Shown: positions 1 through 6,246 of the stretch, in pieces
Position numbering within the stretch: the stretch's first letter is position 1
Layout: every line of letters begins with the position of its first letter
Source of the DNA: CAZIVE01 sp964542435
GTDB lineage: Bacteria > Bacteroidota > Bacteroidia > Bacteroidales > Tannerellaceae
Direction: 5' to 3'
DNA: 6,550 bases
Assembly: GCA_964542435.1 (NCBI GenBank)
Contig: CAZIVE010000142.1
Location: 1-6,550, forward strand
Made by a program: the position numbers and the translations under genes
Notes under the pieces: model-generated
The model's database searches: none
Seen by the model: only the letters and a program-made list of their open reading frames with translations
What the model was told of the DNA's origin: nothing

Positions 1-1077
1 GATGAGACAAAGAGCAATGTTAAAGGACAAGCGCTTGCTATGCGTGCTTATTGCTATTTCCAGTTGGTTCAGTTCTATCAGCAGACGTATGCCATTGCCA
101 AGGAAAAGGCCGGCGTCCCGTTGAGACTTTCTTCGTCTGACGCTGCAGATTTGCCACGTTCTACCGTGTCTGCATGCTATGAACAGATCGTAAATGATTT
201 GATAACTGCAAAGTCTTTGCTTGGCAATTTTGATCGGGGCGAAGTTAAATATTATTTGAATAAAGATGTTGTGAATGGTATTTTGGCTCGTGTCTATCTG
301 GTTATGAACGAATGGGAAAAGGCAAAAGCTGTCGCATCAGAAGCTTTTTCCAATTACAGTACGCTGATGACAAGAGATGAATGGCGTAGTGGTTTCTGTC
401 ATGCCTCTTATTCTGAAATCATGTGGGGTTATTATCAGACTACGGAAAGTAATATGGGCGACAACGGAATGTTCAGTTTTTGGTATGATTGGCCAGAAAG
501 TACAGGTGAACCGTTCTACAACTTCAACAACTATTTCGCCAACAGCGAATACGAAGCTCTCTTCGAGAAAACCGACGATCGTTATCTCTTCTGGCATCGT
601 AAAGATGCGTACACCGATAAATGGGCATATAGCAAATTCTATGATCCGGGTGATGGAAATGCAAAAAGCCGTGGCGATTATGTCTTGATGCGTGGTTCCG
701 AAATGTTGCTGATCATGGCTGAATGTGATGCTCAGTTAGGCAATACGACCGAAGCGCTCTCTTATTTGAATCAGTTACAGAAAGCTAGAAATGTGAAGGA
801 TCTTACAACAGCAACTGCCAAGAATGATTTACTAGAATCCATCTATGTGGAACGTCGTAAGGAACTTCTCGGTGAAGGCGGTGGCGGCATGCTGGATTAT
901 CTTCGTCTGCAAAAGCCGTTGGTTCGTACTGGCGATCATTTTGCTGCCGGCATGAGCTCTGAAGTCTTCCCGCTTGCATCCAACGATTACCGTTTCATTT
1001 TCCAGATACCGCAACGTGAGATTCAGCTCAACAACTCCATCTCGGAAAGTGATCAGAATCCTTTCAGCGGTCAATAA
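1..1077 (+). CDS. SusD/RagB-family outer membrane glycan-binding lipoprotein (C-terminal part)
   Basis: The gene is cut by the left window edge: the frame is open from base 1 and ends at TAA (1075-1077), giving 358 visible residues of a family usually around 500-600 residues. The signal peptide and lipobox are therefore not seen. Family marks that are visible: the helical motif MRAYCYFQLVQFYQ near the start of the visible part, a TPR-like helix pair (YLVMNEWEKAKAVASEAF), the conserved block RGSEMLLIMAECDAQLGN followed by a helix ending QKARN, then ESIYVERRKELLGEG, and the C-terminal signature FQIPQREIQLN...DQNP. SusD proteins sit on the outer face of the outer membrane as a lid on a SusC TonB-dependent transporter and capture oligosaccharides; a susC gene is expected just upstream, outside the window. 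No SusE/F-like or glycosidase gene follows it: a terminator comes within 15 bases. The GEGGGGMLDYLRL stretch replaces the more usual GEGHRWFDLKR form. The ligand cannot be predicted. The family call is secure. Confidence 0.95.
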   Translation, partial: DETKSNVKGQALAMRAYCYFQLVQFYQQTYAIAKEKAGVPLRLSSSDAADLPRSTVSACYEQIVNDLITAKSLLGNFDRGEVKYYLNKDVVNGILARVYLVMNEWEKAKAVASEAFSNYSTLMTRDEWRSGFCHASYSEIMWGYYQTTESNMGDNGMFSFWYDWPESTGEPFYNFNNYFANSEYEALFEKTDDRYLFWHRKDAYTDKWAYSKFYDPGDGNAKSRGDYVLMRGSEMLLIMAECDAQLGNTTEALSYLNQLQKARNVKDLTTATAKNDLLESIYVERRKELLGEGGGGMLDYLRLQKPLVRTGDHFAAGMSSEVFPLASNDYRFIFQIPQREIQLNNSISESDQNPFSGQ

Positions 1078-1087
1078 CAATTAGATG

Positions 1088-1130
1088 ATAAAGAGAGAGC
1101 AGGTCCTTTGCCTGTTCTCTCTTTATTTTT
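1088..1130 (+). terminator. Rho-independent terminator of the SusD-like gene
   Basis: The arms 1090-1103 (AAAGAGAGAGCAGG) and 1111-1124 (CCTGTTCTCTCTTT) form a 14-bp stem with a single G-U pair, extendable by two A-T pairs (1088-1089 with 1125-1126). The loop is 7 nt and the run ATTTTT follows. It begins about 11 bases after the SusD stop, so it closes the operon. On the opposite strand there is no T-run, so it should act only on plus-strand transcripts. Confidence 0.92.
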
Positions 1131-1237
1131 AAATAGGACCTTCCAGAAACATCTCATACGAAGGTGATTCCGCATTTCCTTTGATCTATTTCCAATCATA
1201 ACGACTCCTATTGAAATATGACTATGGATAGGATTTT

Positions 1238-1255
1238 ATTTAACCATGGTCAAAT
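1238..1255. promoter_or_regulatory. Palindromic operator-like site 1 (CCATGG core)
   Basis: ATTTAACCATGGTCAAAT is an 18-bp inverted repeat with 8 of 9 half-site positions matching, centred between 1246 and 1247. It shares the 12-base core TTTAACCATGGT with the reverse complement of site 2 further right. Two copies of a near-perfect even palindrome look like binding sites for a dimeric repressor or activator. I cannot name the regulator family, and no promoter or gene start that they would control is evident nearby. Confidence 0.4.
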
Positions 1256-1303
1256 AATTTTTTCACTACTGTGACAGCAAGCGTCGCATAGTATCTCAAA
1301 ATA

Positions 1304-1321
1304 TTTCAACCATGGTTAAAA
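1304..1321. promoter_or_regulatory. Palindromic operator-like site 2 (CCATGG core)
   Basis: TTTCAACCATGGTTAAAA is an 18-bp inverted repeat with 8 of 9 half-site positions matching, centred between 1312 and 1313, 66 bp from the centre of site 1. The mismatch falls in the opposite half relative to site 1, so the pair is better described as inverted copies. See site 1 for the limits of the interpretation. Confidence 0.4.
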
Positions 1322-1472
1322 CATTTATCTATAATGATACAAGAGAACCGCATCTTTACAATGATTTTGTGAGAGCCATCAAATTATAATCTTTCCGTTT
1401 GGCATTGCTTCGAAACATCCCCAACAACTTGTCTCAAGTTCTTTATGATCGATGAGAATAGAATTTATCCAC

Positions 1473-1507
1473 AAAAAGACGGCCAACTCTCACGAGCTAG
1501 CCGTCTT
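1473..1507 (-). terminator. Orphan minus-strand rho-independent terminator-like hairpin
   Basis: Read on the minus strand, AAGACGGC (1507-1500) pairs with GCCGTCTT (1483-1476), with a few further pairs inside (CTC with GAG around a 4-nt loop), and the 3' arm runs into TTTTTG (1477-1472). The plus strand lacks a T-run after the stem. The stem is GC-rich compared with its surroundings. There is no gene on the minus strand directly upstream of it: the FadL-like gene already ends in its own terminator at 1817-1861. It may end a small RNA starting near 1561, or be left over from a lost gene. Confidence 0.6.
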
Positions 1508-1561
1508 CAACCTTAAATCATAAAACACTCTTGGAGTTGGATAAAACTTGTTTAGAGTTTC
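1473..1561 (-). ncRNA. Possible small RNA (weak candidate)
   Basis: A minus-strand box TAGATTTG (1574-1567) matches the Bacteroidetes -7 consensus TAnnTTTG and would start a transcript near 1561 that runs about 89 nt to the orphan terminator at 1473-1507. Within it, CCAACTC (1540-1534) is complementary to GAGTTGG (1489-1483) in the loop and 3' arm of the terminator hairpin, so two competing folds are possible. Against it: no TTTG -33 element is found at the usual spacing, and boxes of this kind occur by chance in AT-rich DNA. No known RNA family is recognised. Confidence 0.2.
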
Positions 1562-1765
1562 ATTTTCAAATCTACTATCATGAAAAATGTAGGGATTAAT
1601 GTTTTACATTATCTTACTTGACAAAGAACGTTATATTAAATTCTAATAACAAGTATTTGATGTTAATAAATTAAAAAATAAGGATTTTATTAGGGTGTAA
1701 AACTGCCACGAATTCTGTAATCAGCATTAAATTGTATGAAAATGATAGTTACAAAAAGAAGCCTA

Positions 1766-1808
1766 AAAAGAGAAATCGCTTGAAAAACGATTTATAAATA
1801 TCTCTTTT
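1766..1808 (-). terminator. Possible second (backup) terminator for the FadL-like gene
   Basis: On the minus strand AAAAGAGA (1808-1801) pairs with TCTCTTTT (1773-1766), enclosing an inner stem AATCG/CGATT (1792-1788 with 1778-1774) with an 8-nt one-sided bulge; the 3' arm gives TTTTT before AGG. It lies 9 bases beyond the main terminator at 1817-1861 in the direction of transcription. The stem is AT-rich and bulged, so it is weak and may be incidental. Confidence 0.3.
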
Positions 1809-1816
1809 CAGACTTC

Positions 1817-1861
1817 AAAAAGGAGCAATATCTTTGTCGAGATATCAATTTGCTCCTTTTT
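1817..1861 (-). terminator. Terminator of the FadL-like gene, symmetrical (bidirectional)
   Basis: AAAAAGGAGCAA (1817-1828) and TTGCTCCTTTTT (1850-1861) are a perfect 12-bp inverted repeat. An inner stem ATATCT/AGATAT (1828-1833 with 1840-1845) tightens the loop. The minus strand ends in TTTTTG, 37 bases after the stop codon of the FadL-like gene; the plus strand also ends in TTTTT, so the element can stop transcription from both sides at this convergent junction. Confidence 0.88.
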
Positions 1862-1897
1862 CAACGAATATAATGATGTCGTTTCCGGTTAAGGGCA

Positions 1898-3226
1898 CTA
1901 AAACTTGTAGTCAAATCCAAGACCAAAGACTTTGTTCGTTCTGGAATACACGTTGGTTCCTGCCAATGTGGTACCGTTGTAACCGCCTGTTGAAGAAGCT
2001 TCTACGGCTTTTGTGTAATCGCTGTAGTTGGTCCAGAAATAGGCAATGTTCATGGTGAGTTTGGGTAGAAGTTTGATGGCTCCTCCGAATCCGATAGAGT
2101 AAGAATCGCAGGAAAAACTGGTGTCGCTTTCGTAGTTATTGCTGAGACCATAATCAGTTCTTTGGATTCCGGCACTGACTGTGACTGTCTTGTTGAGATC
2201 GAATTCAGCTCCGGCAAGATATTCGTTGGTGCCATGCGTCAGAGCATGCTGCTTGCCGATGTTTGTCCCCGGAATATTCGCCATGCCTGCATGTTTGTCA
2301 TCATAGAAGTGATATTCGACGGAAGCTCTCAATCTGTCGGTAAAACGATAGCTGGTTGCAATCGATAACATGGCTGGAATATCATTCGGCGTGTTCACAC
2401 CATCCTTGAAATCACTCAAGGCTCCTTCCGGATCACTGTTTTTCTCCGTCGTATTTTCGATGTTGAGCAACGTTCTCATTTCGTACTTCGCACCAATATT
2501 CCAACGACCTATCTTATAATCCAATCCAAAGATTGGCGTTATGCCCCAACCTGTCTGATCGCAATCCAGTTCGATATCCAAGAGCGATGCGTCGTTGGAT
2601 TTCAGTCGCGTTGTCACATATCCTGTGTAATTACCGGAGAAGTAGTTCATGCGCCCGCCTAAATAGGCTGAGAGATTGGAGTTGATACGATAAGCGACGC
2701 CTAATTGAGCGCCGTAGATGAACTGTTTGCCAGCCATAGATGAACTGATGGTGTAAACATCCGGCTTGATCAAGCCATTTGAAAGCGAATAGATGCCGGC
2801 CATTACTTTGGAATCGAACATGGGAAGTCCGGTATCGAAAGAGGCTTTTCCGCCACCTCCAATCATTCCGGCAAATCCGGATAATGTCCAGTCGCCTTTC
2901 TTGTATGCCATGAAAGCACTCGGCATGATCGGAACGGAAGCCGTTCCTTTGTAATGACGTGTTCCTTCGGGAAACATAGAGAATGTGGCATCGATATTAC
3001 GAGTTTGATACGCACTTTGACCGTTCAAGGAGAAGTAGAATCCGTTTTCTAAGAAGGCTGTTCCGGCAGGATTGTAATAGGCTCCGTCAACTTGCAAAGT
3101 CGCTCCTCGTGAAAGCATTCGGAGAAAAGCGACATGTTGGTTCGTGTTGGTAAGCAGACCTCCGGCATTGGAGCAAGTGGCGATTAGCAGTAATGTGCCA
3201 ATCAAAGTCATTTTCTTCATTGTCAT
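1898..3226 (-). CDS. FadL/OmpP1/TodX-family outer membrane transport protein
   Basis: A protein of 442 residues. FadL-type proteins are 14-stranded beta-barrels with an N-terminal plug that let hydrophobic compounds, classically long-chain fatty acids, cross the outer membrane; in Bacteroidetes these are often loosely named 'hemin receptor'. Seen here: a signal peptide (basic MKKM, hydrophobic TLIGTLLLIA, likely cut after CSNA), the plug-region stretch SRGATLQVDGAYYNPAGTAFL with the family NPAG motif at residues 52-55, many alternating aromatic/polar strands, and a C-terminal strand FGLGFDYKF ending in Phe, the usual barrel-assembly signal. The Cys at residue 18 is in IATC, which is not a good lipobox, so signal peptidase I is favoured. 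Two starts are possible: ATG at 3226 or, two codons later, ATG at 3220 (MKKMTL). The promoter box at 3253-3246 leaves a leader of only about 13 nt to the first, so the second is slightly preferred. It appears monocistronic. The true substrate is unknown. Confidence 0.88.
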   Translation of the reverse strand: MTMKKMTLIGTLLLIATCSNAGGLLTNTNQHVAFLRMLSRGATLQVDGAYYNPAGTAFLENGFYFSLNGQSAYQTRNIDATFSMFPEGTRHYKGTASVPIMPSAFMAYKKGDWTLSGFAGMIGGGGKASFDTGLPMFDSKVMAGIYSLSNGLIKPDVYTISSSMAGKQFIYGAQLGVAYRINSNLSAYLGGRMNYFSGNYTGYVTTRLKSNDASLLDIELDCDQTGWGITPIFGLDYKIGRWNIGAKYEMRTLLNIENTTEKNSDPEGALSDFKDGVNTPNDIPAMLSIATSYRFTDRLRASVEYHFYDDKHAGMANIPGTNIGKQHALTHGTNEYLAGAEFDLNKTVTVSAGIQRTDYGLSNNYESDTSFSCDSYSIGFGGAIKLLPKLTMNIAYFWTNYSDYTKAVEASSTGGYNGTTLAGTNVYSRTNKVFGLGFDYKF

Positions 3227-3245
3227 CTGTTGTTTAAATGGGCTG

Positions 3246-3253
3246 CAAAGATA
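3246..3253 (-). promoter_or_regulatory. Promoter -7 box of the FadL-like gene
   Basis: The minus strand reads TATCTTTG, an exact match to the Bacteroidetes primary sigma factor -7 consensus TAnnTTTG, 20 bases before the first possible ATG. Only a T-rich stretch, without a clear TTTG, is found in the -33 region. Expected transcription start is about 3240, giving a very short leader. Confidence 0.6.
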
Positions 3254-3298
3254 GAAAGATTATCGGTGAAAATATGCTCTTTAGCATAATATATACAG

Positions 3299-3330
3299 AA
3301 ATCGTCCGAAGGAATGCCCTCGGACGATTT
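3299..3330 (-). terminator. Terminator downstream of ribE
   Basis: AAATCGTCCGA (3299-3309) and TCGGACGATTT (3320-3330) are a perfect 11-bp inverted repeat around a 10-nt loop, starting 22 bases after the ribE stop codon in the direction of transcription. The tail on the minus strand is the broken T-run TTTCTGTATAT, so the stem is strong but the release tract is only moderate. Confidence 0.75.
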
Positions 3331-3352
3331 CAAGATCGTAATCTTTATGTTT

Positions 3353-3982
3353 CTATTTCACCTCTTTCATTCTTGCGTCAATCGTTGCATGCATCAGGCG
3401 GCTGATGTATTTACCGAGGATATCGAACTCGATGTTTACAACGGAACCTTTCTGGATCTGACCGAAATTGGTGTGGTCGCGCGTGTAGGGAATGATGGCC
3501 ACTTCGAATGAATGTTCGGCAGAGTTGCAGACTGTCAGACTCACGCCATTGACACATACGGAACCTTTTTCTACTGTGACATAGCCTTGGCAAGCCATTT
3601 CGGCGTCAGGTTTGTATTCAAATGAATAGTACCAACTGCCATCGGCTTCGCGAAGGTTGGTGCAGACTGCCGTTTCGTCCACGTGACCTTGCACGATGTG
3701 TCCGTCAAGGCGTCCGTTGATCAGCATGCTTCGCTCCACATTCACCTTATCTCCGGGAACCAGCAGACCCAGATTCGAACGTTCGAGCGTCTCTTTGATT
3801 GCCGTGACTGTGTAACTGTCGGAAGTCTTGCTTACTACTGTCAGACAGACGCCATTATGAGAAACGCTCTGATCGATCTTCAGTTCGTTGACGAATGAGC
3901 AGTTGAGCGTAAGGTCGATATTTCCCTTATCCTTTTTCACAGCGACAACTGTTGCCGCCTCTTCAATGATTCCTGAAAACAT
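3353..3982 (-). CDS. ribE: Riboflavin synthase, alpha chain
   Basis: A cytosolic enzyme of 209 residues, the normal length, that joins two molecules of 6,7-dimethyl-8-ribityllumazine to give riboflavin and a pyrimidinedione, the last step of vitamin B2 synthesis. It shows both lumazine-binding repeats. The N-terminal repeat begins MFSGIIEE and carries SHNGVCLTV (41-49), KETLERSNLG (63-72) and VNVERSM (80-86). The C-terminal repeat begins GHIVQGHVD (94-102) and carries the matching GSVCVNGVSLTV (140-151), IPYTRDHTNFG (164-174) and VNIEFDILGKY. The start is fixed by MFSGI, the invariant N-terminus of the family. It stands 89 bases after the GH30 gene with its own promoter, and no terminator lies between, so some read-through from the GH30 operon is possible. 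No FMN riboswitch is apparent; the leader is only about 20 nt. It is a housekeeping gene and not functionally linked to its carbohydrate neighbours. Confidence 0.97.
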   Translation of the reverse strand: MFSGIIEEAATVVAVKKDKGNIDLTLNCSFVNELKIDQSVSHNGVCLTVVSKTSDSYTVTAIKETLERSNLGLLVPGDKVNVERSMLINGRLDGHIVQGHVDETAVCTNLREADGSWYYSFEYKPDAEMACQGYVTVEKGSVCVNGVSLTVCNSAEHSFEVAIIPYTRDHTNFGQIQKGSVVNIEFDILGKYISRLMHATIDARMKEVK

Positions 3983-4010
3983 ATTCTGTATTGTTTATGG
4001 GTTGATGATG

Positions 4011-4044
4011 CAAAGTTATCTTTTTTCTTTTCATGAATGGCAAA
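4011..4044 (-). promoter_or_regulatory. Promoter of ribE
   Basis: On the minus strand a TTTG (4044-4041) is followed 22 bases later by TAACTTTG (4018-4011), an exact match to the -7 consensus TAnnTTTG; the usual spacing is about 19-21, so the -33 element is slightly off. Transcription would start near 4004, leaving a leader of about 20 nt before the ribE ATG at 3982. It lies in the 89-base gap between GH30 and ribE. Confidence 0.6.
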
Positions 4045-4071
4045 TGGATCTGGATGACTGAAAGAATATAG

Positions 4072-5544
4072 CTATCTTATTCTTACTGTCGCTACGCTTC
4101 CAGCTTCCAGCTGATAGCTTCCGGAATATCCATTGTACTGCATCACGACGTTTTGATTGGATGACGTTGTATTGGCAACAATCAGAATGATTTCTCCTTG
4201 CGGCGTGCGGAATGCGACGTTCGGAAGAACTTCGGAATGGTTGACGACTGTCATTCGTTGAATCTCACGCTGCTGTTCGTCATTGGAGAATTCCAAAGAC
4301 GGATCTTCGGGAGCCGTTGAATTGATTCGGACAGAACCATCCGGGACAAGTTTCGAAGCATGAGCGATGGTGTAATAGGCAAGATTGCGCGTCACGACAT
4401 CGCCGTCGATGGTGATAGCACCTTGGCACATGCTGCAACCGCCGTCGTTGGTGTGAGGATCGTTGTTCTTGTCGGCTGCAAGATTCCAGAGAAGAACGTC
4501 ACGACACCAGTTGCGCGTGGCATCGATCACGAGCGTCTTCACGGGATCTGCAATCTCTATCGTTTTGCTATTCGGATCTTCTACGGTCATCTGTTCGGTG
4601 AAATAGAGATTCTTTTCGGGATGGGCCGCATGAACAAAACTCATGGTTGACATGCTACCGGCGTAGTGATGAAAACCGGAACCATCTACATATTTTGCTG
4701 TTGCAGGATCGTTCAGAATAGCCAAAGGATAATCGGGACGATCGAGATTGTGGTCGAAGAGAACAATCTTCACCTTCACCTGCGCCTTTTCAAGCTGTGG
4801 ACCGAAATAGTCGCGGATAAATTTACCCTCCTCGATATAGGACATCGGCATGCTTGGCGTGTTGTTTGAATTGAGCGGTTCATTCTGAACGGTTATGGCG
4901 TCGATCGTAATGCCTTGCTTTTTCATCTCCTGAAGGTATTTCACGAGATATTGTGCATACACATCGTAGCATTCAGCCTTCAATGCGCCGCCTTTCACTT
5001 TGCCATTAGTCTTCATCCATGCAGGCGCCGACCAAGGCGAGGCGAGTATTTTGATATTGGGATTGATGGCGAGAATCTCTTTCATGACTGGTATGACATC
5101 ATCCATATCATGACCGAGTGAGAAATGTTTCAGTTCCGGATCGCTCTCGCCGGCTTTCATATCGTCGTAGGAATAGACGAAGCTGTTCATGTCCGACGCG
5201 CCGATTGTCAGTCGCAGATAGCTCACACCAATGGCCTTGTCATTCTTTTCGAACAGCTCTTTCAGCAATTGCGTACGCGCTTCCTGGCTCATACGATGAA
5301 TGAGGAACGCACTTCCGCCCGTCAAGGCAAATCCAAAACCATCCACCGACTGATAGCTTTGGCGATCGTCGATAATGATAGCTCCGTTCCGTTGTTGGTG
5401 TGTGAAGATGATCCCTTTGTCCTGTTTCTCAAAAAGAACAGAACGATCGGCTTTTGTCAACCATACTTCCGATGAGGGTGTTTTCTGTGCGGCTGCTGTC
5501 ATCAAAGGAAGAAGCAAGATCGCCATGCAAAGAAGCTTGTTCAT
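4072..5544 (-). CDS. Secreted glycoside hydrolase family 30 enzyme (beta-glucanase/glucosylceramidase-like)
   Basis: A retaining glycosidase of 490 residues. The N-terminus MNKLLCMAILLLPLMTAAAQ is a signal peptide likely cut at AAA|Q; there is no good lipobox, so it is probably periplasmic or secreted. GH30 motifs seen in order: QSVDGFGFALTGGSA (65-79), SYLRLTIGASDM (108-119), LASPWSAPAWMKTNG (167-181), TVQNEP (218-223) with Glu222 as the predicted acid/base, GFHHYAG (290-296), and LYFTEQ (313-318) with Glu317 as the predicted nucleophile. The last ~95 residues form the beta-rich C-terminal domain typical of the family (LIVANTT..., ending VATVRIR). GH30 includes glucosylceramidases, beta-1,6-glucanases, xylanases and others. 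The bacteroidal context and the FGFALTGGSA/ASDM form favour a GH30_3-like endo-beta-1,6-glucanase, the activity known for a Bacteroides thetaiotaomicron enzyme, but the subfamily is my inference. The gene starts 18 bases after the stop of the SGNH hydrolase gene, so the two are very likely one operon. Confidence 0.93.
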   Translation of the reverse strand: MNKLLCMAILLLPLMTAAAQKTPSSEVWLTKADRSVLFEKQDKGIIFTHQQRNGAIIIDDRQSYQSVDGFGFALTGGSAFLIHRMSQEARTQLLKELFEKNDKAIGVSYLRLTIGASDMNSFVYSYDDMKAGESDPELKHFSLGHDMDDVIPVMKEILAINPNIKILASPWSAPAWMKTNGKVKGGALKAECYDVYAQYLVKYLQEMKKQGITIDAITVQNEPLNSNNTPSMPMSYIEEGKFIRDYFGPQLEKAQVKVKIVLFDHNLDRPDYPLAILNDPATAKYVDGSGFHHYAGSMSTMSFVHAAHPEKNLYFTEQMTVEDPNSKTIEIADPVKTLVIDATRNWCRDVLLWNLAADKNNDPHTNDGGCSMCQGAITIDGDVVTRNLAYYTIAHASKLVPDGSVRINSTAPEDPSLEFSNDEQQREIQRMTVVNHSEVLPNVAFRTPQGEIILIVANTTSSNQNVVMQYNGYSGSYQLEAGSVATVRIR

Positions 5545-5562
5545 GATTTTGAATGTATAAGG

Positions 5563-6231
5563 TTATTTTAATGTCTTCTGAATGGATTTCTGTACGATCT
5601 CTTCCATGACTTTGAATCCTGCCAAGATCGGATGCGTACCATCTTTTGAATATTTTTCGGGCAATCCGTTGCGTTCGTCCTTCATGGCTGAATGATAATC
5701 CACAAAAGGAATCTTGTTCGCATCGGCATACGCCTTGATCAACTTGTTGAGGGCTATGATTTTATTGGCTGGCTGTAAACCTTTGCGCCAGAAGAAATCG
5801 TAGTCCGGAAGCACAGAGCAGAGGATCACTTTGATCTTGTTTGCCTTGGCAAGTTCGCACATTGAGATGATGTTGTTCAGCGTATTTTCGGGTGCAATGT
5901 AACCCAGGTTTTGTGCCACGTCGTTTGTCCCCGCAAGAATGACGGCAACTTTGGGATGCAGATTGATCACATCCGGACGAAACCTAACCAGTATCTGGCA
6001 GGATGTCTGACCGCTGATGCCGCGTGCCACATAGTTATGCGAAATGAAAAATGTCGAATCGTTTGACCACCAAAGTTCGGTGATGGAATTACCCATGAAA
6101 ACGACGTCGGGGCGTTTCGTGATCGCTTTGTTTGCGTCAGCATAGCGCCCAAATTGAGCCCAGTCTTGTTGCTGGGCGAAGCTGAAGGTCGTAAAGGCCA
6201 AGAGTATAAGCAAAAGAAAGTTCCTTTTCAT
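5563..6231 (-). CDS. Secreted SGNH/GDSL-family hydrolase (acetylesterase/PAF-acetylhydrolase-like)
   Basis: A small serine esterase of the SGNH superfamily. Conserved blocks, numbered from the upstream ATG at 6246: block I VVFMGNSITELW with nucleophile Ser54, block II RGISGQTS with Gly79 for the oxyanion hole, block III ILAGTNDVA with Asn108, and block V DGTHP with Asp202 and His205. All catalytic positions are therefore present and the length, about 220 residues, is normal for a single-domain member. I chose ATG at 6231, because MKRNFLLLILLAFTTFSFA|QQQ is then a clean signal peptide; starting at 6246 would add MNGII before it. The overall sequence resembles the PAF-acetylhydrolase-like branch, whose members often remove acetyl or other acyl esters from carbohydrates. 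It is the first gene of a probable two-gene operon with GH30, which suggests that it removes ester groups blocking the GH30 substrate; the actual substrate is not readable from the sequence. Confidence 0.9.
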   Translation of the reverse strand: MKRNFLLLILLAFTTFSFAQQQDWAQFGRYADANKAITKRPDVVFMGNSITELWWSNDSTFFISHNYVARGISGQTSCQILVRFRPDVINLHPKVAVILAGTNDVAQNLGYIAPENTLNNIISMCELAKANKIKVILCSVLPDYDFFWRKGLQPANKIIALNKLIKAYADANKIPFVDYHSAMKDERNGLPEKYSKDGTHPILAGFKVMEEIVQKSIQKTLK

Positions 6232-6246
6232 AATGATACCATTCAT

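Larger units (their letters stand above)
1131..1816. other. AT-rich intergenic region without a convincing gene
   Basis: This is the gap between the terminator of the SusD-like gene and the terminator of the convergent FadL-like gene. No open frame with a plausible start and codon pattern is present on either strand. It does contain two CCATGG-centred palindromes, a small perfect hairpin AACTTG-TCT-CAAGTT (1426-1440), a minus-strand terminator-like hairpin (1473-1507), and an AT-rich hairpin (1766-1808); the main ones are listed separately. A gap this long between two convergent genes is more than terminators need. It may hold a small RNA, or be the decayed remains of a lost gene and its control region. 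Confidence 0.7.

Noticed and set aside
1426..1440. Small perfect hairpin AACTTG-TCT-CAAGTT
   Set aside because: Only 6 bp, no T-run on either side, and expected now and then in AT-rich DNA; mentioned only in the intergenic entry.
1834..2368. Plus-strand frames 1834-2058 and 2162-2368 at the end of the FadL-like gene
   Set aside because: Antisense to conserved barrel strands; the first starts inside the terminator hairpin; translations are low-complexity and unlike any family.
3314..3898. Plus-strand frames over ribE (3314-3511, 3683-3898)
   Set aside because: Antisense to an unambiguous riboflavin synthase, no independent support.
3983..4071. FMN riboswitch or other leader element for ribE
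   Set aside because: The gap is only 89 bases, the promoter gives a leader of about 20 nt, and no conserved RFN-like segments are visible.
4360..5475. Several open frames on the plus strand (e.g. 4360-4650, 4915-5121, 5125-5475)
   Set aside because: They lie antisense inside the clearly coding GH30 gene, have no recognisable domains, and are shadows of its codon pattern.
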